Notes: generated from the letters alone by a model not told the origin. DNA of 64,000 nucleotides from Acanthochromis polyacanthus (GCF_021347895.1 NC_067132.1:13384995-13448994), one strand, 5' to 3'. Shown: positions 24,032-36,577, counted from the stretch's first letter. A program made the numbers and translations.

Positions 24032-25571
24032 CACATGCAATATATTCAGTTTGAGAGCCAACAATGGACTTGAGAAGGGAAATGAATGTGAGTTTTCTTT
24101 ATTTCTGAATATCATACATTGGTAAGCATCTGGCTTGTTGCCCCCACCCCCCTCCTGTCTGACTCCTATCTCTGGGTCCCTTCACTGCCATCACAGCCAC
24201 AGGAAGGCCCTGGCAGCCCGAAACACTGATATTATCTCTGCGCTCCTCATCTCCGTCCTCCGCTGTGTCGAAATCTTGCCCATCCCACAAAGGGAAACCG
24301 CTGGTGCACAACGGTCCATGGCATGACGTCCGTTTCTGTGGGTAGACGAGTTATGGTAAATACTGAGGCAGGCGTACGCCGTGTTCCCTGATGGAGGATG
24401 CAGTGAAGAGTCAGTGACAGCAACAAGACCCGAGGAGGAGTTATATCACACCAGTCATTAGCAGGAAGGTGCTGGAGGACATAATGTGGTTGTAAAGGCT
24501 ATTTGAAGAAGCACTGAACCAAAGACAATGGCTACATGTAGGCTCAAGCAATTATGAGTTTATTTATGAGGCTTTAGCAGTATATAACATTTTAACCTGC
24601 AACATAAAAGGTCAACTGTTTCCATATTCAAAGCCATTTCATGTAATCCCACGCTTTGTTAGCGGCAGATGATACAGCATTTATAGACAGAGAGACACTT
24701 AGATTTCATTGAATCCTCTAGAAACCACAAGTTGTTGGGTAACTCTGTTGGGCAACAACACTTACAATCAGCTCAGACGGCAACAGCAAATGTCAGGTAG
24801 ATGAGTAGACGGCGTTTATTCAGCCAAACCAGGCTGAAGCTCACAGTGGACCTAGAGTCTGTGATGACCAGTTCCATCCGTGTGGAAGGAATCTACAGCG
24901 AAACTCCAACCTCCAACTCCAATAAATTACAGAGGAAGTCGTTTGATTAGTACAGTGCAATCATTATATTCACATTTCCTCAATAACAGCCCTAATAGTC
25001 ACCCAGAGACTCACTGAATCTCACTGGATGAGCAGAATGGCTTAAGAAAAAGCATACACCGACCAGTTTTAAATTTTATCTGTCTCTGTGGTGAGGCTAA
25101 AAAAAGGAAAACATAATTGTGTTGCAAAGCCTTTGATTAGATCAGCAGAGATGTTTTAGAGTATAAATGATTAAGTTCTGGTATTGATATTGAATTTTAA
25201 AATGTCGTAAAAGGCTTGTACAAGGCTGAAATTTCTTGCTTGCAGGTAAATAAATTCAGGACGAGCTGGTTTCTGTTTCATTTGGAGTGAAGCAAGAGGA
25301 TGTACTTTACATTATTTGCTCTGTGATTATATGAACTGTTTTGTTGTATTCAACTCATTTTAATTCAGTTTTATCTATATTGTGCCAAATCACAACATCA
25401 GTCATCTCAGGGTCACTTCATGTAGTAAAAGAAGACCTTATTATATCATAGAGAGAAACCCAACAAATCTAATCATTTTCTGTGAACAGGCATTTGGCAG
25501 CAGTGTGGATGACTTTGCGTTGGCTGCAGAGACAGAACAATTTGCAAATATTTTAAGTTTATGGAGAAGTA
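24032..25571. other. Intergenic, no recognised feature
   Basis: AT-rich sequence with no supported gene or repeat. Confidence 0.5.
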
Positions 25572-25926
25572 CACTAACGTTCAAAAGTTTGGACTCACTT
25601 AGAAATGTCTTATTTTTGACAGGAAAGCATTTTTTTTTCAATGAAGACAACATTAACTTAATCAGAAATCCAGTCTAGACATTGTTAATGTGGTAAATGA
25701 CTATTCTAGCTGCAAACAGATGATTTTTAATGGAATATCTCCATAGGGGTACAGAGGAACATTTCCAGCAACCATCACTCCTGTGTTCTAATGCTACATT
25801 GTGTTAGCTAATGCTGTTGAAAGGCGAATTGATGATTAGAAAACCCTTGTGTAGTTAGGTTAAAAGTGTGAGTTTCATGGAAAACATGAAGCTGCCTGGG
25901 TGACCCCAAACTTTAGAATGGTAGTG
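25572..25926 (-). mobile_element. TA-type MITE, copy E (inverted, near full length)
   Basis: Starts after TA with CACTAACGTTCAAAAGTTTG and ends TTTAGAATGGTAGTG. The body is the reverse complement of copy A. 355 bp. Confidence 0.75.
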
Positions 25927-27024
25927 TCCATGGAGATTCATTATTAATAGCATTAAAGCACATTTTAGAGATCAATGTGAACAATAGAAGAAGCTTATTT
26001 TAGGATTAAAATTTCATCCAACAACCCCACAGCACACAGGTTCTTATCTTGATTCGGTCTTTAATGAATATATGAGCTTTACAGAGGGAGCTCCTTAAAA
26101 AAAACTCTCTAATAATTCAGTAGTGGTGCAGTTTCATTGTGTGCTGCAGGAGTGGAGGGTCTGGAGGACGCCTCAGACAGTAATGCAGTCCAGAACCGAG
26201 CCACGAATGTGAGGATCATAAATTTACCGCTAAACGATCCGTTGAAGGTATTATGGGATGGCAGTAATGTCTTGTAAAGCAGAGAGGTGAGCTGGTGAGG
26301 TTGAGGAGCTGCCGTGTTTAATTGAAAGAGGAAAGACTGATCAAAAAGATCTTTAACTGGGATCAAACACCCACATATCTGCACAGTTTTCCATTTATGA
26401 TCTGAATGTTTTTATAGGAATAACTCGCAGCGCAACATAATGCAGCCAAACAAAGGTATACAAGGAATTTGTCAATCAAAGGAGGAACTTTGTAAAAAGA
26501 TTTGAAATTACATTGAAACTCAAAATGATTTATTTATAGAACCATGAATAAGATTACATTTACAGAGAAAACAAAGATCCCTGAGTGCTCAGTTAAAAAA
26601 AAACTTGTACTTTTGCAACTGACAAAGGCTGACAAATAAATATTTTTGTTTTTGTTTGTCTTTTATTCTTGCTGATCTTAAAAGGGACTTTTTTAACTTT
26701 TACTTTGACAAGATTTCTGTGTTCTGTGGCAACTGTAAAACAGAACCTGTATCCAATACATCCGAGCATTTCTGTCTTGAAAATTGAAAATTTAGAAATC
26801 TACTCTTTTTGAAATATGTGAAACTTTACATTAATCATTTTCACAGGGCCGTCCAGGTTATTGTAAAGTGTTGGAAGCCCCACAGAGACTTAATGCCCAA
26901 ATAAAGAATCAGTTTTCACCAGTATTGTGTCTATAAATATAGCCATATTTCACAGAACCTAAATTCACTTTTTTTTTTTGCATTAATGGCCCTCCACTTA
27001 CATTTCTATTTTCTTAATGCTGTT
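25927..27024. other. Intergenic, no recognised feature
   Basis: No coding potential. An AATAAA on the minus strand near 26529-26534 could serve a long cebp1 3' UTR but is unproven. Confidence 0.4.
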
Positions 27025-27301
27025 ACAGTGTCTGATAAAAATATTCACCCACTGCTGAAATTTTCTTATTTTTTAAATTTTGGATCACTTTGATTTTACT
27101 TTTTGGACTAAAATTCCCCCCCAAAAGTGGCATTTTGCATGTCATTTTACCTCGTTCTTCTCTGCAAAACTGCTCTAGATCTGTCATATTCATGGGGGAT
27201 AAAGCGTGAACAGCCATTTTCAAATCCAGCCACAAACTCTCCGTTGAAGTGAGGTCTGGATTTCTACATGTTAACCACATACATGCCTTGTGTTCCTTCA
27301 A
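27025..27301 (-). pseudogene. Decayed Tc1-like transposase, carboxyl end
   Basis: The minus-strand frame contains NPDLTSTESLWLDLKMAVHA then MNMTDLEQFCREERGKM. This matches the Tc1 pattern SPDLNPIENLW...DLK...LTELEQFCKEEW, with the third catalytic Glu still present. A Tc1-like terminal string TACAGTGTCTGATAAAAAT follows at 27025. Only the last quarter remains. Confidence 0.65.
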
Positions 27302-27992
27302 TTTCTAAATGTCGGATTTATATTCCGAGGGATGTTCAGTGACTTGAAATTTTCTTGTATCCATCCTCTGATTTCTATAGGGGGGTAAAAAGTAGAGAAA
27401 AATCTAAATGAATTGCCCTCTGGGGTTAAACAAAGTTGTCTGAATCTGAATAACCTTTCCACTGAGTTGCTTGAAGTGCTATGTCTAACTTTGATACACA
27501 GAGACGAGTTTTAAAGAGTTCAATCAACAACCGGAGAGAGGTTGTAATTTTTTAACTAAACTTCTGCTGTGCAAAATTGTAAAGCTGGGCATATATTGCA
27601 AATGAAATGAAGGAGGCTCGTACAGTCGGATGTAACCCAGTTTGCTATTAACCCCCAAATGTCTCCAAAAAGTGAGAAGGTCATGACCTTAATGACCTCA
27701 GCAGTAGCTACAACACTGCCAATTTGTTCGACTTCTTCTTCTCACAATTTTACAACACAACAACTAAACATTTGCATACCTAACATTACATTCAACTCAA
27801 AATAATTCATTTTCGATCTGCTCCTCGAGGTCACTTTCCATTTCCCAAATTGTGACAAATGTTTGCCTTTATAGTGAACATTTCAAAAGAGCACTAAGAA
27901 GCGAATAACTTTGAGTCTTGGAGGCCTGCCTGGACGCACCGGTAACGACTCCGAGGACTATTATTGGATGTTAATGCCAAGAAGAAATGTGC

Positions 27993-29511
27993 TCAGAGGC
28001 TGGACTCCCCTGCTGCTCCCTCCTCGGCTCCCTGCAGGTGTCGCTGTGACAGGATGTGTTTCAGAGTGTCCAGCTCCTGTGTCAGCTGTCCTATCCTCAT
28101 CTGCAGCTTCTGGTTCTCCTCCTGCAGCTGCAGGGCCCTCTGCTGGGTCAGCAGGATCCTCCGCCGGGCCTTGTCCCGGCTCTTCCTCACCGCGATGTTG
28201 TTCCTCTCCCGCCTCAGCCGGTACTCTGCGCTGTCCTTGCTGATGCTCCTCTTGGTCACCGGGGCTCTCAGAGTGGGCAGCAGGAAGGGGGAGAAGTCCT
28301 GCAGTCAGAAGAACAATAACAGTTAACCCTGGTGTTTGAAAATGAGGGGGAAAAATACATTTTCACGGGGAAACTTCTGATGCCCACATTTTCAACATTT
28401 TTTTGGGAAATTTTGGAACATTTTTTTGGTGGAAAAAAAGAAATGTTAAGTTTCTTTAAGAACATTCACAAAAAAATCAACCAAAATCCAGCTGGATTTT
28501 GGTTGATTTTTTTGTGAATGTTCTTAAAGCAAATATTAGAAGTTTTACTGATATATACATAATTATTGGCACCCCTTGTTAAGATGTGTTAAAAGCCTTA
28601 AAATAAATTCAATTTTTATTGCAGAAGCATACTCTCACATTGACAATTGTAGAAACATTTATTATAGGAGAAGATTGCATGCTGTTTTGTTGGCAAAAGA
28701 TATTAACATGAGGGTGCTAATAACTGTGGCACACATGATTTGATGTAAAAGAATTATTTCTTAATGTGTCTGAATAAATGTACTTGAATTAAATGTTGGA
28801 TTTTCCTCTTTTTTTCATTGTGGTCCTATATTATTTAGAAAAAAAATGAATTTATTAGAAGCTAAAGACCATATCTTAACCAGGGGTGCCAATAATTATG
28901 GAGGGCGCTGTATGTAATCACTTGAGATAGTTTTAGGATTTTTTTGGAAGCTTTTTACTCATTTTTTTTGAAAATATTTCCAAGAATATTCTTGCAAAAT
29001 TTGCCTTTTTTTTTAAAACATTTTTTAAAATATTTTTTTAAGGGAAACTTTTAAAGAATTATTGGAATTTTCTTCCTGAAAGTTTTGCAAATTTTCTGAA
29101 ATTTGGAGATTTTTTTTTTTTGCTGAATTTTTAGATTTTTTTTTAGACGAGGAAACAATATTTTTAGGTGCCCATAAATGAAGACAACAGGAGGGTTAAT
29201 GTCCTTTTATCCTCTCTCACCTGCTGAGTGCTGCTCTGGTGGTGGTTGGTGCTGGACGGGCTGGAGGTGTTGGTGAGGCAGGACGTCGTGTACGGCAGGT
29301 ACGACAGCCCCATCATCTGCTCCGCCACTCTGTCGTCGCCGCCCCTCATCATCCCCTGAGGGTGGCCGTACGAGATCATGTCCATCTGATTCATCTGGTT
29401 GGCCGAGGCAGCCTGGTTGGAGGAGACGGGGTTCAGGGCCTGGCCTTGGCCCTGTCCCGGGTAGGAGCTCACCCACTCCTGGATGACAGAGGACACCCTG
29501 GAATCAGACAT
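27993..29511 (-). CDS. cebp1: C/EBP-family bZIP transcription factor (cebp1 / CEBPE-like)
   Basis: There are two exons: 29511-29221 (97 codons, phase 0) and 28298-27993 (101 codons plus TGA), joined across GTGAG...CTGCAG. The predicted protein has 198 residues. The first exon encodes a glutamine/asparagine/methionine-rich putative activation region. The second holds the basic region [20 protein letters not shown], a C/EBP signature, followed by a leucine zipper ([32 protein letters not shown]). Such proteins dimerise and bind CCAAT/enhancer motifs in the nucleus. Mammalian CEBPE and fish cebp1 act in myeloid differentiation. At 198 residues it is short for a C/EBP, and the zipper end (LKHILSQRH) differs from the usual RxxFRQ, which fits the divergent fish cebp1. 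The start ATG lies directly after a pyrimidine-rich CCTTCCAG, so an upstream non-coding exon spliced to this ATG is possible. The 922-bp intron is nearly all transposon. Confidence 0.85.
28454..28529. repeat. Perfect 76-bp palindrome, no spacer
   Basis: Bases 28454-28491 are the exact reverse complement of 28492-28529. The centre is AATCCAG|CTGGATT. Transcribed, it would fold into a 38-bp hairpin. Confidence 0.92.
28559..28912 (+). mobile_element. Nested MITE with 17-bp perfect inverted repeats
   Basis: ATAATTATTGGCACCCC at 28559-28575 and its exact complement at 28883-28899. The right end continues GGAGGGCGCTGTA, the usual Tc1-type terminus, while the left terminus is shortened. No ORF. Confidence 0.75.
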
Positions 29512-29720
29512 CTGGAAGGGGGTGAAAAAGTGGAAAAGACACGGTTTATTCTCCTCTTTAATTTTGTTTGTTTGAAAACGAGAACAAAAAGACAAGAAGA
29601 CAGATATTAGAGTGATTAGTTAATATGCAGGCTGAGATTTTACATGTAAAAGGTACTATCTGATGATCTTATTATGCTGAATGCTTCCTGAAAAAAGCAA
29701 TAAAATCTGATACATAAATA

Positions 29721-30079
29721 CACTGCCATTTAAAAGTTTGTGATCTCTTTGAAATGTCCTTATTTTTGAAAGAAAAGTATTTTTTTTCTATAAAGACAAC
29801 GTTAAATTCATCATAAATTCATCTGTTTAAATGGTAAATGACTATTTTAGATGGAAACGGCTGATTTTTAATGGAATATCTCCATAGGGGTACAGAGGAA
29901 CATTTCCAGCAACCATCACTCCTGTGTTCTAATGCTACATTGTGTTAGCTAATGGTGTTGAAAGGATCATTGATGATTAGAAAACCCTTTTGCTATTATG
30001 TTAGCATGTGAATAAAAGTGTGAGTTTTCATGAAAAACATAAAACTGTCTGTGTGACTGCAAACCTTTTAATGGTAGTG
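29721..30079 (-). mobile_element. TA-type MITE, copy F (full length, upstream of cebp1)
   Basis: TA-CACTGCCATTTAAAAGTTTG... to ...AATGGTAGTG-TA, an intact 359-bp copy with both TA target bases. It begins 210 bp before the cebp1 ATG. Confidence 0.82.
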
Positions 30080-30081
30080 TA

Positions 30082-31067
30082 AATACACACACATACACAC
30101 AGTTACAGTTTTCTGGAATTTTCCCTACTCAAGCATAATAGACATTTTAGTTTATCAAATTGCAAAACACAGACTTATTTCCTCAACTGTACATGGATTG
30201 TGACTGTTGTTGTGTGTAGTCACAACCTATTGTGAGCAGGATAAACCCGGTCATGGATTGGTACCTGATGATAGATGAAGCAGTAAAAATGTTCTTGACC
30301 AGCTACTATAAAAAATAATTAGCTGGTAATAATAAATAAATACATTTTGCTATAATTCAACATGCTGAAGGGACTCATTCTGCTTCATACCGTCTACCTT
30401 TACCCTGGAGTTTTTAAAAACATTTTGCAGATTATGTTAAGAATCCGGGACTTGTGCTGACAAAGGAGGATTTTGCTTACCTCAGTATTTCTTATTTCAT
30501 ACAGCATACAAATGCAAATTTCTTTGCTTTGCTGCTCATCTTACATCTTACCCTCTTTGGATAAAGACACTCAGTTCATACAGGAACAATTTTTTAAAAC
30601 TCCTAAAATAGTGATCACAGTAATAATAATGATCAAAATAATAATAATATATAAAGGAATCAAGTTGAGTTTAAAGTTTATGATTATCGATATTCCCCTC
30701 TTGTTCACACTTTGTTTTAAAATCTAAATGTGCAGTATTAGATATAATCGAAGTCGATTTTATTTAACTCCAAATAACTTTTCACCATTTCTTTCTTTGA
30801 AAGAGGGTGAACTCTTGCGATTGGAGCCATTACATAAGACAAATGTCAAATGACTAATGGCTTTTATTTTTGTTGTTTTATTTATTCAAAAGGTCAGAGC
30901 TATAGTTACATTTATTTACTGTCTGCACTAATTTATTCACACACAAAGAAAGTTTTAAAGATTTGACTCACCATGACTTATCTCTCCACAAACTCTCAGA
31001 ATATTCTTCAGGTTCTCCTCAGACAGTTTGACTGGAAATGGCAGACAGGTACCATCTGATTATCACA

Positions 31068-31070
<3 letters not shown>
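30082..31070. other. Intergenic between cebp1 and ngdn
   Basis: Divergent intergenic sequence, AT-rich, without recognised elements other than short CA runs. Confidence 0.45.
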
Positions 31071-31124
<54 letters not shown>

Positions 31125-31144
31125 CTCACGGACACACACACACA
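31071..31144 (+). repeat. (CT)25 followed by CA microsatellite
   Basis: A dinucleotide tract about 350-420 bp upstream of the ngdn start codon. Confidence 0.9.
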
Positions 31145-31449
31145 CGACCAAAAATGTACAGAGAAAGTGTAGATTAACTGTCTTTGAGTCACAATATATC
31201 TACAGATTGTTTATCTTTAATAGCTGATAACAGGAAGAACGTGACAGACTGCATTTATGTCGTCTGCTTATTTTAAACTTTTTTTATATAATGCATGAAT
31301 TCAACAATTTTAAGCGCCAGATCATTTCAAATAATATCCGTATTAATAATGGATTTTAGCTAATAAAATGCTGATGGTATATTGCCACTCTTAACTTAAC
31401 AGTAACTTTCGCACAACTTGATATTTTGACTCTCCAAATTCAGCGACAC

Positions 31450-31500
31450 TTCTGTCCTCCTGCGGCTCCCGTAGTTTACAATGAAATTAAAATGGCGGCT
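31450..31500 (+). promoter_or_regulatory. ngdn: ngdn promoter/5' UTR with YY1-type motif at the start codon
   Basis: The sequence AAAATGGCGGCTCC overlaps the initiator ATG and matches the AANATGGCGGC pattern typical of YY1 sites in TATA-less housekeeping promoters. No TATA box is seen in the preceding 100 bases. A CT repeat lies about 370 bp upstream. Confidence 0.4.
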
Positions 31501-34500
31501 CCTGTTGACAACGTGAGTATCACCGAGCTAGCTGCTTCGTTATGAGCTTTTTATTCTATCTTCCCACCGAAAATTTTTACATACAAGCCATTCTTAATCC
31601 GTTAATGTTTATAATGAAACCCTCCTCGATACAATAGATTGGTGAAAGTGAGGTTTTAAATAGTTTTATTTGTAAAGACATGTGCTAACCAGCTAGCAGC
31701 TAGCTTCAAACTTCTTCCTTTCTGAGTCTCAGCTAACTTTCAGTGTGTATAGAGTTTACAAATTCATGCGTTGTATGTCTAACATGTCATTCATTTGTCT
31801 TGTAGGATTTAATTGAAAGTGATTTACCCAAAGCTGTTGAGCTGCTGAATAATCTCACAGAACAGGTACGAAAAAAAACATGCTGTCTTTTATATTTATC
31901 TAGTAATCCCATGCAGAAGCGTTGTGGTGATCTTGTAACATTTGGGATCGACCAGCCCAGAAATCTTAGCATTTTAATGTAATAAAGTGCGCAATTTTCA
32001 AGTTAGTTTGGGATAAAAGGAATATATAATGGGGAACACTTTCTCTGTACTCAGCCCATGTTCCAGAGGGAGTTCAGTGTATTTTATAGATTGTTTGAAT
32101 AATAATTCCATTTAATAGTATGAGTGACTGAATCTTTATGTAGTCCAGGAGCAGAGACGCTGCTGCTGTTTATGGTATAAAGTTCACCTAAACAATACCC
32201 CCAAATAAGTAACTAATCATATTCAGAACAAAACTGTGTTTGCCTCCAACAGCTAATGGTTGTAGTTTACGCCCTCTGTGCTGTTCATCCATCTGTGTTT
32301 TTGCTAAAATGTAGAAAAAGTCATATTCGGATTCTGTCCTGTGCTGCTAAAGCCCAGGTTCAATAATGCCACTGACCCCATGTAATACTTGTCATGTTTC
32401 TTAGTACTTTCTTTCTTTCTAATAATAATTCTACAGGGACATTTGGATCTATTATAGTTCTGTTGTTAGATTTCAATCCAGCTGTTGCATTTTGTATTTG
32501 TCCTAACTGCTGAGCCTGACCCAGGATCTGTAGATTTGAGGCTTCACCACAGATACAACAAATCTCTTTTCTCTATAGGTGGCCTCAGTCACAAGTCATG
32601 TTCGTGAGCTGCTAACTAAAGTCAGAGATGGGGTGTTTAAGACGTCAAAGGTGAGCGAAGACTTCATTAGAGCTCTTAATAGAAATCCTGACCAGCAAGG
32701 CTCCCCAGGTTCATCCTTTTCTTAATTTAATTAGCTGTATTATTATGAGGGAAACCCAGCATGATTCTGCAAGATGGGTTCTTGTCTGAAACAGGTACTG
32801 TCTTACCTTCATTATGTACTTGTAAAATGGTAAATACTTTAGTTTGCAATGTGTTTATGTGGCAGGGTTTTTCCTACACAGAGGATTTATTTTTCATCAC
32901 CCAGAGTGAATAAACCTCTCCAGCTGCACAGGAAAATCACCAAAATAATAGAAACGAGAATATTTTGTTCATTGGGGTTTTATTTACTTAAGGATAATAG
33001 ACATTTTTGTATATCAAATTATAAATCAAATACAGTTACACAGACCAGGGATTGGCCAAATACCAGCCTGGCCTATTATCATCTCCAATATTCAGCATTT
33101 TTCTGACTACGAGTATGTTATTCTTTTGTTTAAATTTGCTCTTTTGGCTCTGATGCAGCCGCTTCTCTTTATCTGTAGTCACCACAGGAGCAGTAATTGC
33201 CTATTAATGTCTATTAATACTGAAGAATGTTTTAAAAAAGGGTTTAAATTAAACATCTGTGAAAAAATATGTAAAGAAAGAAACAAAGTTTTGCCTTGGA
33301 GTTTGTGTTATTCTAAATTTTGACACCAATATTTTCTTTTTTATAGTAGATATATATTTGTTGTAAATATCAGTTACAGATAGATGGTTTCCTGCTCAAT
33401 GGAAATGACTTTTAGACATGAAAATAGGCATAAGGGGGCAAAGAACTTAACATCATAGTGCCGTGCTGTCCAGTTTTATCACTTAACTACAATAATATTT
33501 GATCCAAGTCCTGTTGAGATCATCTTCAGCTCTCTCTGACTCTCTGTCCGTCTTCTCTCTGCAGGGTTTGTCGTTCTTGGACCTTCGGTACCATCTGCTG
33601 CTCTTCTACCTTCAGGACCTCACTCACCTGATCAGCATCAAGACAGAAGGAGGCAAAATAAAAGAGAGCGATGCCTTGAACAGAGTGGTCACAATCAGAA
33701 CGGTCCTGGAGAAAATGCGGCCGCTGGACCACAAGCTGAAATACCAGATTGATAAACTGGTGCGCACAGCTGTTACTGGAAGTTTAGGTGAGACTGATGT
33801 CACTGATCTGATGGTTGACTTGAAGGACAAATATCTGACTCATGGTTTTTTGTAAGCTTTGCAATCATCCACGTTTTATCGGCTCAGCGATGTCTCATTG
33901 TTCTGTTGATTCCAGCTGAAAATGACCCACTGCAGCTGCGTCCTAATCCTGAGAATCTCATCAGCAAAGTAAGGCCTGAAGAGCACGGTCATTTTAATCC
34001 CTCTTTTTATTCGGGTTGCCCAATTTCATTTTTATTAGGCGTATAATACTGTTTCATACTTAACCCGTAGATGCACGAGTGATTGAACCCGACACTCTTC
34101 CATAAGTGGGTCATAAAGGACCCGTATGAGAATCAATGTGTTGTTGTTTTTTTTTTACCATTTTTGTTATTTAAGAATAATAATTTGTATTATTGTTTGT
34201 ATTATATTTTTGTCCACATAAGAATAGTTTCATGTTTTAAATATGATCATTTTTAACTTTCTAACATATTTTCAACATTTTGATAATTGAAAAAGAAGAA
34301 TATTACACAGAACAGCAGTAGAAGAATGTCTGCGTCCATTTTGTAGACATCTTTCCACTGTTTTGATCCAGCTGTTGCTCTAAGTGTGTGAACTGCATCC
34401 CTTCTTGTATGATATTATCAATGATAAAGAGCTTGGTGTCATAATACAAATGTCAGAATTTCTTCAAAAATATAAAAGGCACCTTAAAATATTTAATGGA

Positions 34501-36577
34501 ATGATATCCAAAACATATTTGTTGAGGAATAAATGAAATGATAAAAACATTTCATGACAAAGATACCGCAAGAAAAGGACCTCACCGGGTCATTTTTGAC
34601 CCACTTATGCATCTACGGGTTGATTAATGTTAATGCTTGTTCTTTTCGTTGTTTCAAGAAAGTCAAGGGACAAACGGTAAATACAGACTGACTGTTTTTC
34701 TTTGTGTGCTTTTTCCCCCAGCTGGGTGACTCTGGGGAGTCTGAAGATGAAGCTGAGACCAAAGCAGCCTCAGAGAAGAAAGCAGCTCACTCTAGTGGCA
34801 GGAAATATGTACCGCCAAAGATCGCTCCAATGCATTACGGTAACATCGTTCACCTCTGGAACTGCAGCTTCACATTATAAACACTCACCAACACAGCCGA
34901 TATTTATTTCATGTTGAGGTTAAGTTCATCGTTCAGAAGGAAGCAGACCTTATACCACCTCACATCTGTAGAACAGTGTGGCACAGTTACCTTAGAAGAT
35001 ACTCATTAATGCTGTTTTCACCCGTCGGTCACCCACATTGCAACCTTTTTCCTTCAGAGGGTGACATGACAGAGGCCGACAGGAAGAAGGCCCTGGTGGA
35101 GCGTCAGCGAAGAGCAGCTCTGAGAAGCTCTGTGATCCAGGAGCTGAGGAAGCAGTACAGCGACGCCCCCGAGGAGATCAGAGACAGACGGGACTTCCAG
35201 AGCGAGAGGGAGGGCCGCGAGGAGCTGCACAGGTTCTCACATGTTTGTTATTTAGAACGGAAAGAAAGCCATATGTTAAGCTACTTTACTACATCTAGTG
35301 GTATGTGTCCCATAAAGCCACGCTTGCATACAGTGTTTTGCAGATATCTTGTCATCTACCAGCACCTTCCACAAATGAATCTTGGCACTCTTGTGTTTGT
35401 CAGTTTTTGTTTCCCAAGCATCCTTGTTAAATCATGTTTTCCTCTCAGGAAACATTATGAGGAGTCGATGATGGTGCGTCTAAACATGCCGAAGCATCAG
35501 AAGAACGCCAAGAAGAGAGGCATGATGGGCATGTCCGGCCAGCTCAGCGGCATCACACACTTCAGTGACATCTCAGCTCTGACGGGTGGCAATGGTGGAC
35601 AGGTGAGTTCTTCCAGGAACATCGAACGCTGCTGCTGGAGCACAATTGTCAATCCAGATGTTATTTGATTTGGGTTTGGACTGATGTTTCCTGGTAGTTT
35701 GGCTCAGGTGGAGCAGGAAGCGAAGACTCCAAGTTACCCTGAGCTTTGGGCCCATGTATCGGATTGTTAATTGAATTGAGGCTGGACAGGCTTAATTATT
35801 TATCCTGACTGTCATTCAACTTGGGCTGCCTCCAGCACACAGTTATTGCTGGACAGGAGACGTGTGTGTTTTGAAGGGGTCTGGCATGTTTAGCTTGAAA
35901 TGCTAATACATGTGGGTACCTCAGTTGTCTGCTGCAGTGTTTGCTGGCAGCTTCTGCAGGTTTGGCACGCCATCCTTCTCTGTTCTGTTTCCTGTCTCAA
36001 TCCACTGTCTGCTGCCATTAAAATTACTAATGACTTGGACTAATGACCGTTCAGCCTCTTGCTGATAAGTTTGCTCCAGTGCGTGCAGATGTGGAAAAAA
36101 CCCTTCAGTTAAGTGTATTTAAGAGGACTTGGAAAATCCATGAGCTATGTTTAGAGGTTGTCCTGGACACCACGAGAAGCCGCAAATAGATGTCGCCAAC
36201 AGGCCCATCTCCGAGCAGCATGAATGGAAGCTTTGTTTCCTCTGTTAATTTTGATTGCATTCTTAAAGTGGCTGCTGGTTTTAAGACATTTTTTTTATTG
36301 GTGCAGGACGGGGACGGCGGTCGACCCAAGAAAAAGAAGAAACTCATGAAGAAGAAAACAAAAAGAAAAGGTGAGAACGTTCAAAGACTGAATTAGTCAG
36401 TTAAAGCGATTCAGTCTCACGTAATTTTGTCTTTCTTGGGTTTCTTATAGTTTTTTTTTAATCAACCTGTAACAATTATAGCTGTCATTCTGTCCTAAAT
36501 CATTCAGTTTAAGTGCAGCTTTCAAGGTTAATAATTTTGTATTTCTTTCTTCTGCAGCTTTCAAGAAGCACAGATAG
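31492..36577 (+). CDS. ngdn: Neuroguidin (Sas10/Utp3 domain protein)
   Basis: Ten coding exons have matching phases: 31492-31512, 31806-31865, 32579-32650, 33565-33787, 33916-33968, 34722-34839, 35058-35232, 35449-35602, 36307-36370 and 36558-36577. They total 960 nt, giving 319 residues against about 315 in human. An amino-terminal Sas10/Utp3/C1D domain spans roughly residues 8-130 (DLPKAVELLNNLTEQ, SFLDLRYHLLLFYLQDL, MRPLDHKLKYQIDKL). A conserved KYVPPKIAPMHYEGD motif, an acidic linker and a basic tail (RPKKKKKLMKKKTKRK) follow, the last a nuclear/nucleolar signal. NGDN (yeast Lcp5-like) is a nucleolar small-subunit processome factor and is also described as an eIF4E/CPEB-binding translational regulator. 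The start is the first ATG, in the context AAAATGGCGGC. The frame is intact, unlike its two right-hand neighbours. It converges with pabpn1. Confidence 0.93.
34060..34623 (+). mobile_element. TTAA-type MITE in ngdn intron 5
   Basis: Left end TTAACCCGTAGATGCA and right end TGCATCTACGGGTTGA: inverted repeats of 12 bp or more with TTAA intact on the left and TTGA on the right. Internally GGGTCATTTTTGACCC lies near the right end and GGGTCATAAAGGACCC near the left. 564 bp, non-coding. Confidence 0.7.

Larger units (their letters stand above)
28323..29199 (-). mobile_element. TTAA-flanked palindromic element filling the cebp1 intron, copy 3
   Basis: Flanked by TTAA at 28323-28326 and 29196-29199. 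Ends are TTAACCCTGG and, reversed, TTAACCCTCC. 877 bp of the 922-bp intron belong to it, leaving about 24 and 21 bp at the splice sites. It contains a perfect 76-bp palindrome (28454-28529) and a nested TA-type MITE (28559-28912). Body sequences match 6402-6933 and 14354-14848. Confidence 0.75.
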
